Positions 1 to 8,823 of a stretch of 64,000 nucleotides of DNA are shown piece after piece; the stretch's first letter is position 1; every line of letters starts with the position of its first letter. The translations under genes were made by a program, and so were the position numbers. Below the pieces are notes generated by a model that did not search any database, was not told the DNA's origin, and saw only the letters and a program-made list of their open reading frames with translations. Source of the DNA: Muscardinus avellanarius (taxonomy: Eukaryota; Chordata; Mammalia; Rodentia; Gliridae); contig OY726557.1 in the NCBI GenBank assembly GCA_963383645.1, positions 125,404,895 through 125,468,894 of the forward strand. The letters run 5' to 3'.

Positions 1-229
1 AGGACAAGTGACAAAGGCTTCAGCATCCAAATGTAGCTGACACCGGGACACAAAGGGAGCCCTGAAGAGGGGCTTCAGTGAAGAGGATCCATGTCATATT
101 GTAGCTTTTAATTTCTAGTAGCAACACCAAAAAAGGAAAAGAAACAAATGAAAATAATGACTATTTTTCATTCTGTTTATCAAAAATATTATCATTTTAA
201 TATCTAATGCATATAAAATAATATGTTTT
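1..229. other. AT-rich unique DNA, no gene seen
   Basis: No long open frame and no repeat I recognise. The second half is A/T-rich and could be old LINE sequence, but nothing in it is diagnostic. Confidence 0.4.
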
Positions 230-668
230 TCAGTGTTAGATAGCAAGTACTCTACCACTGAACTATAGCTTTGGATTTAAATAATTCTCTCTTGTTTATA
301 CTGAGGGATTGAACCCAGGGCCTTATACATGCTAGGCAAGCACTCTACCACTGAGCTACAGCCCCAGGCCTTTTTCCTTAGTTTTATTTTTGAGACAGAG
401 TCTCACCAAGTTGCCCAGGTTAGCTGCAAACTTGTGATTCTCCTACCTTAGCCTCCTGAGTTGCTGGGATTACAGGGTGTGCTTCCAGCTCCTAAAATAA
501 CTTGTTTGCTTATTTTGATTTTTATTTTGTACTGGAGATTAAACTACCACTGAGCTACACCCTTAGCCCTATTTACTTACTTATTTATTTTATTTATTTT
601 AATTTTTGGGGGGGTACTGGTGATTGAACCTAGGGGCATTCTACCTCCAAACTATATCCCCAGCCCAA
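230..668 (-). mobile_element. Cluster of minus-strand ID/B1-ID SINE fragments
   Basis: Four pieces read as reverse complements of the ID-derived half: about 230-275, 296-492 (nearly complete, with tRNA-like A and B box regions around 310-362 and a B1-like half to 492), 520-580 and 606-668. Each carries the ACTGGGGATTGAACCCAGG-like start or the CTACCACTGAGCTACA core. They differ enough from each other to be separate insertions. Confidence 0.8.
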
Positions 669-675
669 TTATTTT

Positions 676-874
676 ATTTTTTTTATTTTTTTTATTTTTT
701 GGTGGTACTGGGGTTCCTGGAAGCCCTTCTTCCTCCGGGCTACACTCCCAGACCTATTTTTTATATTTTTGAAACAGGGTCTCTTACGCCAGCGCGGCTG
801 GCTTCGAACCTGCGCGATCCTCCTGTCTCCGCCTCCCAAGCGCGGGGATTACAAGCGTGTGCCACCACGCCCGG
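676..874 (-). mobile_element. B1-ID dimeric SINE, variant-B-box subfamily
   Basis: Minus-strand copy of the subfamily whose right half reads GGGGTTCCTGGAAGCCCTTC in this orientation instead of the usual GGGTTCAATCCCCAG complement. The left half is GC-rich and little decayed (CCTCCCAAGCGCGGGGATTA). A 12-bp target-site duplication CCCAATTATTTT flanks it at 664-675 and 875-886, which shows an L1-mediated insertion. Confidence 0.9.
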
Positions 875-890
875 CCCAATTATTTTTATT

Positions 891-1103
891 TTTATTTTTT
901 TGCTGGTCTGGGGATGGAACCCAGGGGCATTCAACCTCCAACCTACACCCCCTGCCCTATTTTTTATTCTTTATTTTGAAACTGGGTCTCACTGAGTTGC
1001 AGAGGACCTCACTAAATAGCTGTGGCTGTCCACGAACCGTGATCCTCCTATCTCAGCCTCCCGAATGTAGGAATTACAAGCGTGTGCCACCACGCCAGGC
1101 TCA
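891..1103 (-). mobile_element. B1-ID dimeric SINE
   Basis: Full minus-strand dimer: ID-derived half from about 900, a TTTATTCTTTATTTTGAAAC linker, then the B1-like half ending GCGTGTGCCACCACGCCAGG. Confidence 0.85.
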
Positions 1104-1536
1104 ATTTTATTTTTTATTTTAAAACAAGGCCTCACTAAATTGGTCAGGCTGACCTGGAACCTGTGATTTTCTTGTCTCAGTTTCCCAAGGACTAGGATTA
1201 CAGGGGTGCACTACCACACTGGGCCCTTTTTATGTTTTATTTATTTTTGGTACTGGGGATTGAACCCAAGAGCATTATATCTCTGAGCTACACCCCCAGC
1301 CCTATTTTATTTTTCATTTTATAACAGTATCTTGCTAGGTTGCTGAGAGTTTTGCTGAGATGCTGAGGCTCTCTTTGAACCTATGATCTTTCTGTCTCTA
1401 CCCCCCCCCCCAAGTACTGAGATTACAGGCTAGCCCTTTTTATTTTCTATTTTCAGGGACTGGTCTCGAATTTGTGATCTTCCTGTCTCAGCCTCCAGAG
1501 TAGCTAGGATTAAGGAGTGTGCCACTGTGCTCAGTT
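1104..1536 (-). mobile_element. Three further minus-strand SINE copies or fragments
   Basis: About 1,104-1,222 is a B1-like half only. 1,240-1,436 is a dimer with a C-run of about 11 in its left half. 1,440-1,536 is a B1-like fragment. All are more diverged than the copy at 676-874. Confidence 0.75.
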
Positions 1537-1892
1537 CTCCTAAAATAATTATTGATGAAATGTTTTACATTCATTTTGTATATTAAGTCTTCTAAACCCA
1601 TTCTGCATATTACATTGGGATGAGTCGCCAGTGGCTTCTTCAATGGGCAGCACAAGTCTATGTCTTTCTTTCCCTAATGTTTGTGGCCAAACTCTTGTTC
1701 AGTTCCTAGAAGCGGCTCTTTTTGGAAGTTATTATGACATTTTCTTTTCTCTTCTTACATACAGTCAAGATACTCTCTCTCCCAAATTCTCCCCTTCTCA
1801 GGTTTTTTTTTAAATTGGCATCGCTACTTCCCATCCCCTTGCCAGGACCTAGAAGGAACTTGGGAATCACTCAAAACCAACTCCCCTCCAAC
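1537..1892. other. Unique DNA, no gene seen
   Basis: No repeat family, splice-bounded frame or RNA gene could be supported here. Confidence 0.4.
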
Positions 1893-1917
1893 TTTTTTTT
1901 TTTTTTTTTTTTTTTTT
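1893..1917. repeat. T25 homopolymer
   Basis: Uninterrupted run of 25 T. No SINE is recognisable next to it, so it may be a decayed retroposon tail. Confidence 0.9.
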
Positions 1918-1997
1918 GCCTCCCAAAGAGCCTCTTACCTGGAGTTGAAGTTGATGGGCTCCCACTTGAAGTTTATGGGCTCCCACTTGAGAGCCTG

Positions 1998-2017
1998 GTG
2001 TGTGAGTGAGTGAGTGA

Positions 2018-2061
<44 letters not shown>
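1998..2061. repeat. (GTGA)n-(GT)n microsatellite
   Basis: A compound repeat. GTGA units pass without a break into about 19 GT units. Confidence 0.95.
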
Positions 2062-2063
<2 letters not shown>

Positions 2064-2130
2064 TGGGAGGAGGCAGCAGCACTGGAATACCCCCCCACCC
2101 CAAAGTGCATCAGCGCCACAAGGAAGATGG

Positions 2131-2154
2131 TTTTTTTTTTTTTTTTTTTTTTTT
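2131..2154. repeat. T24 homopolymer
   Basis: Run of 24 T with no recognisable SINE body beside it. Confidence 0.9.
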
Positions 2155-2743
2155 AAGGCTTTGGTGATTCTATCACTCCTATATTAGAAAAGCTGGTTCA
2201 AGATGTGACCCAATTAATTGCCTATCCTGTACCCAGAGGACAAACTTCATCTCCCTGATTCAGAGGTGGGAGTAAGATGGGAGACCAAAGTGGCTTTCCC
2301 AAGGTCAAAAGAAAGGAAGAATCAGAGATGGGCAAGGGGCTTGGGCATCTTGGCTTCCAGCTCAGCATGATTCTGCAGTCCCACTTTTCAGAGGATTTCT
2401 AATGCTTGAGTTTTTACATGGTGCAGGCTCGTTCTCTCCCTTTCTCAGTTCTCCAGTGCCTGTGCCTTTATGTATTTCATCAGGAACTGAGCCTCCCTCT
2501 CTTGGCCTTTGCCCCCAAGCACCACAGTCTCACCTGGGGCCAGGGCAGGAAGGAGGCCTTAGGTAGAGAGCAAGCAGCCCCCTTCCTCCTGGTCCTTGCT
2601 CCCAGTATCTGTGTTACAGCCCTCAGGGCCTGTCATAGCACTCTCAGTAAACAATCTCTCCTTTCCTCAGGCCAATTAAATAAGCACTATAATAAAGGCA
2701 CAGGCAAAGTGCTGTGGCAGCCCTGGGTACAGGGCTATTAAAC
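2155..2743. other. Unique DNA, no gene seen
   Basis: An open frame of about 110 codons is present, but it has no splice context or recognisable protein features, so it is not called as a gene. Confidence 0.4.
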
Positions 2744-2960
2744 CTAATGACTACCATTTATTGAAGCACATCCCATGTGCCAGGGACTGTGCTAAGCTCT
2801 TTACATTCATGACTTTATTGAATCCCTGTGGTCTCATGAGTTGGGTTCTATTATCATCTTCATTTCACAAAGGCAGAAACAGAGACTTAGAGATTGTTAG
2901 AACTTCCCAGATCGCTGGCTATTTTGCGATGTGGTACAGATCTGAGCCAGGTTCTGGGTG
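2744..2960 (+). mobile_element. MIR SINE relic
   Basis: Matches the familiar MIR order in sense: ATTGAAGCACATCCCATGTG, then CCAGGGACTGTGCTAAGCTC, then TTCATTTCACAAAGGCAGAA, then a decayed end. It is heavily diverged, as expected for this ancient family. Confidence 0.8.
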
Positions 2961-3159
2961 ACTCTGAAGCTGGCAGGGGATCCAAGGATGCTTTGAAAAG
3001 ATGTGATATTTCAGCTAAGGCTTAAAAGCAGATGGGATTCTGAAAGTGAGGAAGGGGGACTGAAAACTGAGGGCTGGAGGAGCAACTTGAGAAAGTGCAC
3101 GGTGTGTGTAGGGACCCACGAGGACAGGACGGTCATAATGGTCATCCCAGATGTCCAGC

Positions 3160-3245
3160 AGTGGCTTTTAAAATACAGATCCCCAGACCTTTGCTCAGAC
3201 CAGCTTTGTCTAGGAGTGGAACCTGGAACAACCCTGAATTATAAT
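3160..3245. mobile_element. MER5-like DNA transposon fragment, left part
   Basis: The stretch TTTTAAAATACAGATCCCCA followed by an AGACCAG... segment resembles the hAT-type MER5 non-autonomous element. A piece resembling its other end (GGGGATTCTGATGCAGG) lies at 3,780-3,800, beyond the microsatellite and SINE, so the element was probably split by them. Confidence 0.4.
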
Positions 3246-3265
3246 GATGCTTTCCAGAAGAAGAT

Positions 3266-3589
3266 CCTTCCCTTCTCCTTCTCCTTCTCCTTCTCCTCCT
3301 TCTCCTTCTCCTTCTCCTTCTCCTCCTTCTCCTTCTCCTTCTCCTTCTCCTTCTCCTTCTCCTTCTCCTTCTCCTTCTCCTTCTCCCTCTCCCCCTCCCC
3401 TCCCCCCTCCTCCTCTTCACTCTCCTCCTCCTCCTCCTCCTCCTCCTCTTCCTCCTTCCTCCCTCCTCCTCCTCCTCCTCCTCCTTCTTCTTCTTCTCCT
3501 TCTTCTTCTTCTTCTTCTTCTTCTTCTTCTTCTTCTTCTTCTTCTTCTTCTTCTTCTTCTTCTTCTTCTTCTTCTTCTTCTTCTTCTTC
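3266..3589. repeat. (CTCCTT)n / (CTC)n / (CTT)n polypyrimidine microsatellite
   Basis: About 320 bp of pure pyrimidine on the plus strand. It is CTCCTT-type at the left, CTC-rich in the middle and about 35 CTT units at the right. It abuts the tail side of the minus-strand SINE at 3,590, so it probably grew from that SINE's A-rich tail. The long Ser-, Leu- and Glu-rich open frames here are translations of the repeat. Confidence 0.95.
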
Positions 3590-3768
3590 AGATTGAACCC
3601 AGGGGTACTCTACTTCTGAGCTATACCCCAGCCCTTTTCTAAAAATTTTGAGACAGGGTCTCACTAAGTTACTGAGGGTCTGGCTAAGATGCTGAGGCTG
3701 GCTTCACACCTGTGATCCTCTTGTCTTGGCATCTCAAGTACTGGGATTACAGGCCTGTGCTACAGACT
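3590..3768 (-). mobile_element. B1-ID dimeric SINE
   Basis: Minus-strand dimer beginning GATTGAACCCAGGGGTACTC and ending in a B1-like GGGATTACAGGCCTGTGC segment. Confidence 0.85.
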
Positions 3769-3965
3769 GGCTTCTCCCCAGGGGATTCTGATGCAGGAAG
3801 ACCACACACGAAACTGGTGGATGGTGGAGCTGGTAGGGGTAGGAAGGAATGCAGGAAAGTGGTGGTGAGATCAGGCCAGATGAGAATGAACTTGAAGGAC
3901 AGGCTAAGGAACATGGCATTCAAGAATCTCATTTTTTATTATAAAGCCCAATAAGTGTTTCAAAA

Positions 3966-4446
3966 ATACATTTTTATTTTAATTTGAATTGTAGTGATAT
4001 TATATATATATATATATGTATGTATTTATGGAGTAGAGTGTGATACTTCAACATATGTGTATGATGTATAATGATCAGATGAACTTCTTTGTGTTGGGAA
4101 CATTCAAAATCCTCTCTATTGGCTATTTTGAAATATTCAAATAGTTGCTGTCAACCATAGTTATCCCACTGTACTACACAGAATTGTAGAAGACATTCCT
4201 CCTACCCGACTGCACCCTGTTCCATTGAAACAGTCTCTCTATTCTTCCCTCTCCATTGTCTTCCTGGCATCTGGTAACTACTGTTCTATTCAGTACTTCT
4301 TTGACATCAACTTTTTAGCTGCTACATGTAAGTGAGAACACGTGATATTTGTCTTCGTTTGTGCCTGATTTATTTCACGTAAATGACTTCCAGTTCCATC
4401 CATGTTACTACAAATGACACCCCTTCATTCCTTTTTATGGTGTAAT
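3966..4446 (-). mobile_element. L1 fragment: end of ORF2 and 3' UTR, antisense
   Basis: Resembles the reverse complement of an ancient L1 tail. Segments such as AAGTGAGAACACGTGATATT, CTTCCAGTTCCATCCATGTT and CATCTGGTAACTACTGTTCT are diagnostic of the region around the ORF2 stop. A short TA repeat sits at 3,998-4,018. It is diverged and non-functional. Confidence 0.8.
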
Positions 4447-4676
4447 GGAGTAGGACTTAAGTCCTTAGAAGAGGAGGAAGAGACATCAGAGCCAGCTCCT
4501 CTGGTGTGGATGAAAATAAGGCCAAGCAAGGACGCTGTGAAAGCCAAGAAGAGAGGGCTCGCTGTACACCACTGCTGCTGGCACCTCATCCTAGGACTTC
4601 AAATAGAATAGTGGGAAAATAAAACTCTGTTGATTTCATCTTTTGAGGTTGGTTATGGCAGCTCAAGAGGACTAAT
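4447..4676 (+). mobile_element. MaLR-type LTR fragment, sense
   Basis: Resembles the 3' half of MST/MLT1-like LTRs: an AGAAGAGGAAGAGACAT-type block, ACTTCAAATAGAATAGTGGG, an AATAAA at about 4,620, and the terminal GCTCAAGAGGACTAATACAG. Confidence 0.6.
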
Positions 4677-4689
4677 ACAGACTAATTCA

Positions 4690-4772
4690 TATTTGAAGAC
4701 TCCAGAAATTAATAGTCATGGCCATGATCTGCCACTCTGCAAGGAAGAGTTGGGCATCAAACTGGATTTCAG
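4690..4772 (+). repeat. 83-bp segment repeated at 6,434-6,516
   Basis: TATTTGAAGACTCCAGAAAT and the following sequence to GGATTTCAG match 6,434-6,516 in the same orientation at roughly 80% by eye. It is not a SINE I know. Confidence 0.6.
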
Positions 4773-5225
4773 GTCTCTAAATTTTTATTCATAGGAGGAT
4801 TCAGTTGGACCACTGACTGTGCACACCTGCAGCTCAGAAGAGACAAGCTGGACCAGTGTGGGCTGCTCATCCTAAAGACAACCAAAGTGGAGGCAAAGTG
4901 AGGAGAGGGCCTGGAACTGAGCTTAGAAATACCAACATGTAGGTGCAAGGACTAGCATTTATAGGAGCTCCTGCTTGGTTATAATGCCAAAGAGTTGAGG
5001 AGTTACATGACATGTGTGTTCTTTGACATCCTGGAAGAACGGTGAGAAAAACTATGGAGTATTTGGAGGAAATTCTACACACTCCAGTTATACTGTCCCT
5101 TCTCTACTCACTGATAGATCCAGGACTTAGGTGTGAAATTTTACTTATTGGCAACTTATTTTTTTATTAATTATTTACTAGCTATGTCTTTGGTTATATG
5201 TGTGTGCACACGTGCGTGCATGTGT
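4773..5225. other. Unique DNA, no gene seen
   Basis: No repeat or gene signal that I can support. Confidence 0.4.
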
Positions 5226-5400
5226 TTGGTACTTGGGGATTGAACCCAGGTACATTCTACCTTTGAGCTACATCCCTAGCTCTATTTTATTTTGAAGCAG
5301 AGTCTCACTAAGTTGCTTAGACTGGCCACAAAACTGTGATCCTCCTGTCTCAGCATCCCAAGTACTGGGATTACAAGCATGTGCCACACTGCATGGTGGC
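5226..5400 (-). mobile_element. B1-ID dimeric SINE
   Basis: Minus-strand dimer starting TTGGTACTTGGGGATTGAAC and ending GGGATTACAAGCATGTGCCA. Diverged. Confidence 0.85.
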
Positions 5401-5565
5401 TGAACTATTGTTGTTATTTAATGTTTATCTATTGATGCTTTGCCCTCCACTACAAGAAGAAAAGTAGTTTGGGCCTTTTAGCCTCTCCTCTTACCCACAT
5501 ATGACTGAGCGTCCAGTGGGTGCAGGTAGATATTTGCTTTGAATGATCATAAAAAGGATGGTTAC

Positions 5566-5568
<3 letters not shown>

Positions 5569-5612
<44 letters not shown>
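5569..5612. repeat. (GT)22 microsatellite
   Basis: Twenty-two uninterrupted GT units directly abutting the tail end of the minus-strand SINE that follows. Confidence 0.95.
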
Positions 5613-5616
<4 letters not shown>

Positions 5617-5803
5617 GAGAATTGAACCCAGGGGCATCCTACCTCTGAGATACCCTCGGCCCTATTATATATATTTTTTTGTTTTGAAATGAGGTCTCTC
5701 TAAATTGCTGAGGGTCTTGTAAAGTTGCAAAGGATGGCCTTGAACGTTTGATCCTCCTGTGTCAGCCTCCCAAATATTGGGATTACAGGTGTGCACTTGG
5801 TGC
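5613..5803 (-). mobile_element. B1-ID dimeric SINE
   Basis: Minus-strand dimer beginning TTGAGAATTGAACCCAGGGG and ending GGGATTACAGGTGTGCAC. Its tail is the preceding GT repeat. Confidence 0.85.
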
Positions 5804-5866
5804 CTCACTGGATGGTTACACTTTAGGTAATAATTTTTTAAGCTTTTGCAAACTAAAAAGATAGCT

Positions 5867-6087
5867 AAAACTGGGCGTGGTGGCGCACATTTGTAATCCC
5901 AGCATTTGCAAGGCTGAGACTGGAGGATTGCAGGTCACAGCCAGCCTCAGCTACTTAGTGAGTGCCTCTGCAACTTAGTGAGACTCTGTTTCAAAATAAA
6001 GAATAAAAAGTAGGGCAGGGGGTGTAGCTCAGAGGTGAATGCCCCTGGGTTCCATCCCCAGACCCCCCCCCCCAAAAGTGAATAAAT
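5867..6087 (+). mobile_element. B1-ID dimeric SINE with target-site duplication
   Basis: Plus-strand dimer: CTGGGCGTGGTGGCGCACAT start, AAAATAAAGAATAAAAAG linker, ID-derived half GGGTGTAGCTCAGAGG, C-run and A-rich tail. It is flanked by the 11-bp repeat AAAAGATAGCT at 5,856-5,866 and 6,088-6,098. Confidence 0.9.
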
Positions 6088-6128
6088 AAAAGATAGCTGA
6101 AGCAAATTACACTGACTTAAAATTACGA

Positions 6129-6131
<3 letters not shown>

Positions 6132-6182
<51 letters not shown>

Positions 6183-6189
6183 TTTTTTT
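6132..6189. repeat. (AT)n plus T-run
   Basis: About 17 AT units followed by about 25 T. Together they form the expanded tail of the minus-strand SINE that starts at 6,190. Confidence 0.9.
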
Positions 6190-6386
6190 GCAGTACTGGG
6201 AATGGAACCCAGGGGCATTGCACCTCCGAGCTACACCCCCAGCCCTATTTTTTAGTCCTTTCATTTTTGAAACAGGGTCTCACTGAGTTGCGAAGTGCCT
6301 CACTAAGCAGCTGAGGCTGTTCACGAACCACCAGGATCTGCCTCCCAATGCTGGGATTACAAGCGTGCGCCACCATGCCTGGCCCT
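6190..6386 (-). mobile_element. B1-ID dimeric SINE
   Basis: Minus-strand dimer from GCAGTACTGGGAATGGAACC to AAGCGTGCGCCACCATGCCT. Moderately young by its retained CpGs. Confidence 0.88.
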
Positions 6387-6433
6387 ACGATGTGCATTTT
6401 AAAGTACCAAATAGGTATTACTGGCAATCAGAG

Positions 6434-6516
6434 TATTTGAAGACTCTAGAAATTAATAACTTATGGCCAGGGATCTGCCATCTCAAGAAAGACTTGGGCA
6501 GGGAACTGCATTTCAG
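6434..6516 (+). repeat. Second copy of the 83-bp segment at 4,690-4,772
   Basis: TATTTGAAGACTCTAGAAAT to GCATTTCAG aligns with the upstream copy with a few indels. The flanks do not match. Confidence 0.6.
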
Positions 6517-8070
6517 AAAAGGAGGGTGTGACAAGTGTGAACTGGTGATGCATGGCTGCTGCCTGCTGTACTATTTATGGCTCACTGACACCTCTCTGAT
6601 GGGGTTAAGTATTTACATTCAGCACAATTCTCCCCCTGACTCTGCAAACTCCAACAGCTCACCAGGAGCCTTGGGAAACCCCTCCCTCCAGAGGTCCCGG
6701 GCAGGGCCAAGTGGATGTTTCCCTTCCCCCATGTAAAGCAGGCTTCCCTCTGAGACTTTATGGTAGCCTGACCCCTAGCAAATCTGACCACTTCTGAACT
6801 GCATAAAAAGGGCAAGTGCATTCATTATTATTATATTATTATACAATGTATAATATATAATAGCGATTATGCTGTCGGCAGCCAGAGTCTCTGACCACAC
6901 ATCAGAGGCTGGGGTGACATAAATCCGCTCAGCAGAGTCTTTAGAAAGTCTATGAAAGCAAGAGGATTCAACTGTATCTGTAACAGGGCTATGAGAGAGG
7001 AGTTTCTTCTACTGGAACTTTGGAGTGTGAATTTGGAGGTGCTGGTGGGTCTGGACCGTAGCATATCCAGCTTGAGAGGCAACATCTCAGTCTCCTCCTC
7101 CTAGCCATAGAATCTAATAGATTTTTTTTTTTCCCCACGACTCAGTCAGGGGAGGAGTGACCCAGAGCCTTGGAATAGACCTTGGGGCGGCCTGCAACTT
7201 CTTGGGTTGGGTTCTATCCTGGGATCCTGGCCAGCCTGGCTGGGTTTCACTTTCTGCTTTCTTGGCTTATACCAGGGTCTTTGTCTAGGCTTTATCCAGG
7301 CCCCTGCCTGATCTGGGGTCGCAGGATCAATGGCTGCGACCTGTGGCTGAAAGGGTTCCTCTACAAGGCCATCTCTTGTTCCTTTATGAGGAGACACTCA
7401 CATGCACAGCTGAGGGCACCAGCCAGCATTCTGGTAGGTGGCTCTGGGCCTGTTCTGGTGCTTAGTAGGACTGTCATCTTTGAACAAATGGTCTTCTGCT
7501 GTGGAAGTCACTTAGCTGAGGAGCCCGTGTCCTCCCAGAAGCAGATAAAGCTCCAGTCCCCTCCCCCAGCAAGGCCAGGCTGAAGCCACCTCCTAGGGTC
7601 TGCCTTTACTCTAAGGCGTCCTCCACCACCCCAGAACTCACCGTTTCCCGAGGACTTTTAGAATGCAGGCAACAGTGCCTTTCGGCAGGCTTGCCTGAGT
7701 TCTGAGGGAGGAATTGCTGACAAAGCCCCCACCCTCTTTTATCTCTCCCCAGCCCCATCCCGTGAAGTGGTCTCCCCCTGCCTGAGCCCCAGGAAGCCCA
7801 CAGCAGAAAAAGCTCTTGAGACTAGGAATAACTAACCCGAGTGTCATCTGAGCACCTTTTCTGGGGCCAGGGTAATGAGAATTATTCAAATGCAATCATA
7901 AAAATGAGGCCAGCCATGCAGGAATGGGGGGAGGCCGGTGAGGGAGGGAAGGATTTCTTGCCGGGTTGAAGTTACAGATTTTCTGGGGAGTTCTTTTGAG
8001 GTCCGCAGAAAATTCCGCCTCATTTCGATCCCCTCAGCACCAGATGTCTCGGAACTCTGCCCCGGTGGTT
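6517..8070. other. Mostly unique DNA upstream of the CpG island
   Basis: No SINE lies between 6,386 and 13,230, a striking gap given their density elsewhere. Such depletion is common around promoters of regulated genes. A short AT-rich patch lies at 6,824-6,863. Open frames here lack splice context. Confidence 0.5.
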
Positions 8071-8280
8071 CCCTGAAGGGGACGTGGCGCGCGGGGTGCG
8101 CCTGGATTCCCGGGGCCGCTGCGCTCGCTCGCGGGGAGGCTCGCTCAGGTCTGGAGGCTTCTTCCCGGCCGGGTTCTGCTCCCCTCCCGCAGCAGCGGGC
8201 CGCGCCTGGCGTCTGAGCCGAGCCTCCAGTAGAGGGAGACACTCCAGCGGCTCCGAGACTCGCAGGCGGCCGGGGCCCGG

Positions 8281-8362
8281 AGTGGGTGGGGTGGGGGTGG
8301 GGAGAGAGGGGGAGTGGGGAGAGGGGAGGTGTGCGGAGGGGGGGGGGCTCCGGGGGGCGGGT
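8281..8362 (+). promoter_or_regulatory. G-tract cluster with quadruplex potential
   Basis: Many G-runs of 3-10 within about 80 bases on the plus strand, ending in a GC-box-like GGGGGGCGGG, immediately upstream of the CRE. Several overlapping sets of four G-tracts could form G-quadruplexes. Confidence 0.7.
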
Positions 8363-8373
8363 CCCTGTGCCGC

Positions 8374-8380
8374 TGACGTC
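8374..8380. promoter_or_regulatory. CRE core TGACGTC (CREB/ATF site)
   Basis: TGACGTC in the context GCCGCTGACGTCCCGAG, next to a GC box inside the CpG island. CREB/ATF sites in this position are typical of core promoters. One base short of the full TGACGTCA palindrome. Confidence 0.6.
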
Positions 8381-8399
8381 CCGAGCAGTGCTGGGAAGT

Positions 8400-8448
8400 A
8401 TAGGCTGTGTTGTCACGCCGGTGTCAGTCTGATGAAGATTGGCATCAG
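8400..8448 (+). other. Candidate first-exon end with splice donor
   Basis: CATCAG at 8,443-8,448 is followed by GTAAGC at 8,449, a good U2-type donor. It lies about 70 bases downstream of the CRE, as a short non-coding first exon would. No transcript data are available. A single donor match occurs often by chance, so this is a hypothesis only. The exon 5' end given is arbitrary. Confidence 0.25.
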
Positions 8449-8488
8449 GTAAGCTGTCATTCATTTCCAAGTCAGAGACGCTTTTGCA

Positions 8489-8522
8489 GGCGGCGGCGGC
8501 GGCGGCTGCTGCTGCGGGCGGC
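8489..8522. repeat. (GGC)n-(TGC)n triplet repeat in the CpG island
   Basis: Five to six GGC units followed by several TGC-like units, a common feature of 5' UTRs in CpG islands. Confidence 0.8.
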
Positions 8523-8584
8523 TGCCTCAGAGCGCGTGTGTTTTATTCCAGTCCCCAAGCCAGAGTATTATTCATTGCGACAGG

Positions 8585-8672
8585 GCAAGGAGGAGAGAGG
8601 GAGAGAGGAGGCAGCAGGGAGGAGAGAGAGGGAGGCGGCAGGGAGGAGGGAGGCAGGGAGCAGAGAGGGACG
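8585..8672. repeat. Purine-rich GAGA/GGGAGG tract
   Basis: Almost pure purine on the plus strand, built of GAGAGAGG, GGAGG and GGCAG units. Typical low-complexity 5' UTR or promoter sequence. Confidence 0.8.
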
Positions 8673-8787
8673 GCGGGAGCGTGCAGAGGAGCTGGGAAGC
8701 GCCGGGGAGCGCCGAGCGCAGCAGCGGGGCCGGCGAGGAGGCGGCGGGAGCGGCGCGCCCGGCGGGGCCGGCGATCGGCCCGCGCTC

Positions 8788-8788
8788 C

Positions 8789-8823
<35 letters not shown>
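8788..8823. repeat. (GGGCTC)n hexamer repeat
   Basis: About five perfect hexamer units within the CpG island. They give three-frame open reading and Gly-Leu/Ala-Arg/Gly-Ser repeat translations that are not evidence of coding. Confidence 0.9.

Noticed and set aside
3003..3664. Ser-, Leu- and Glu-rich frames of 130-200 codons
   Set aside because: Translations of the CTT/CTCCTT microsatellite on both strands.
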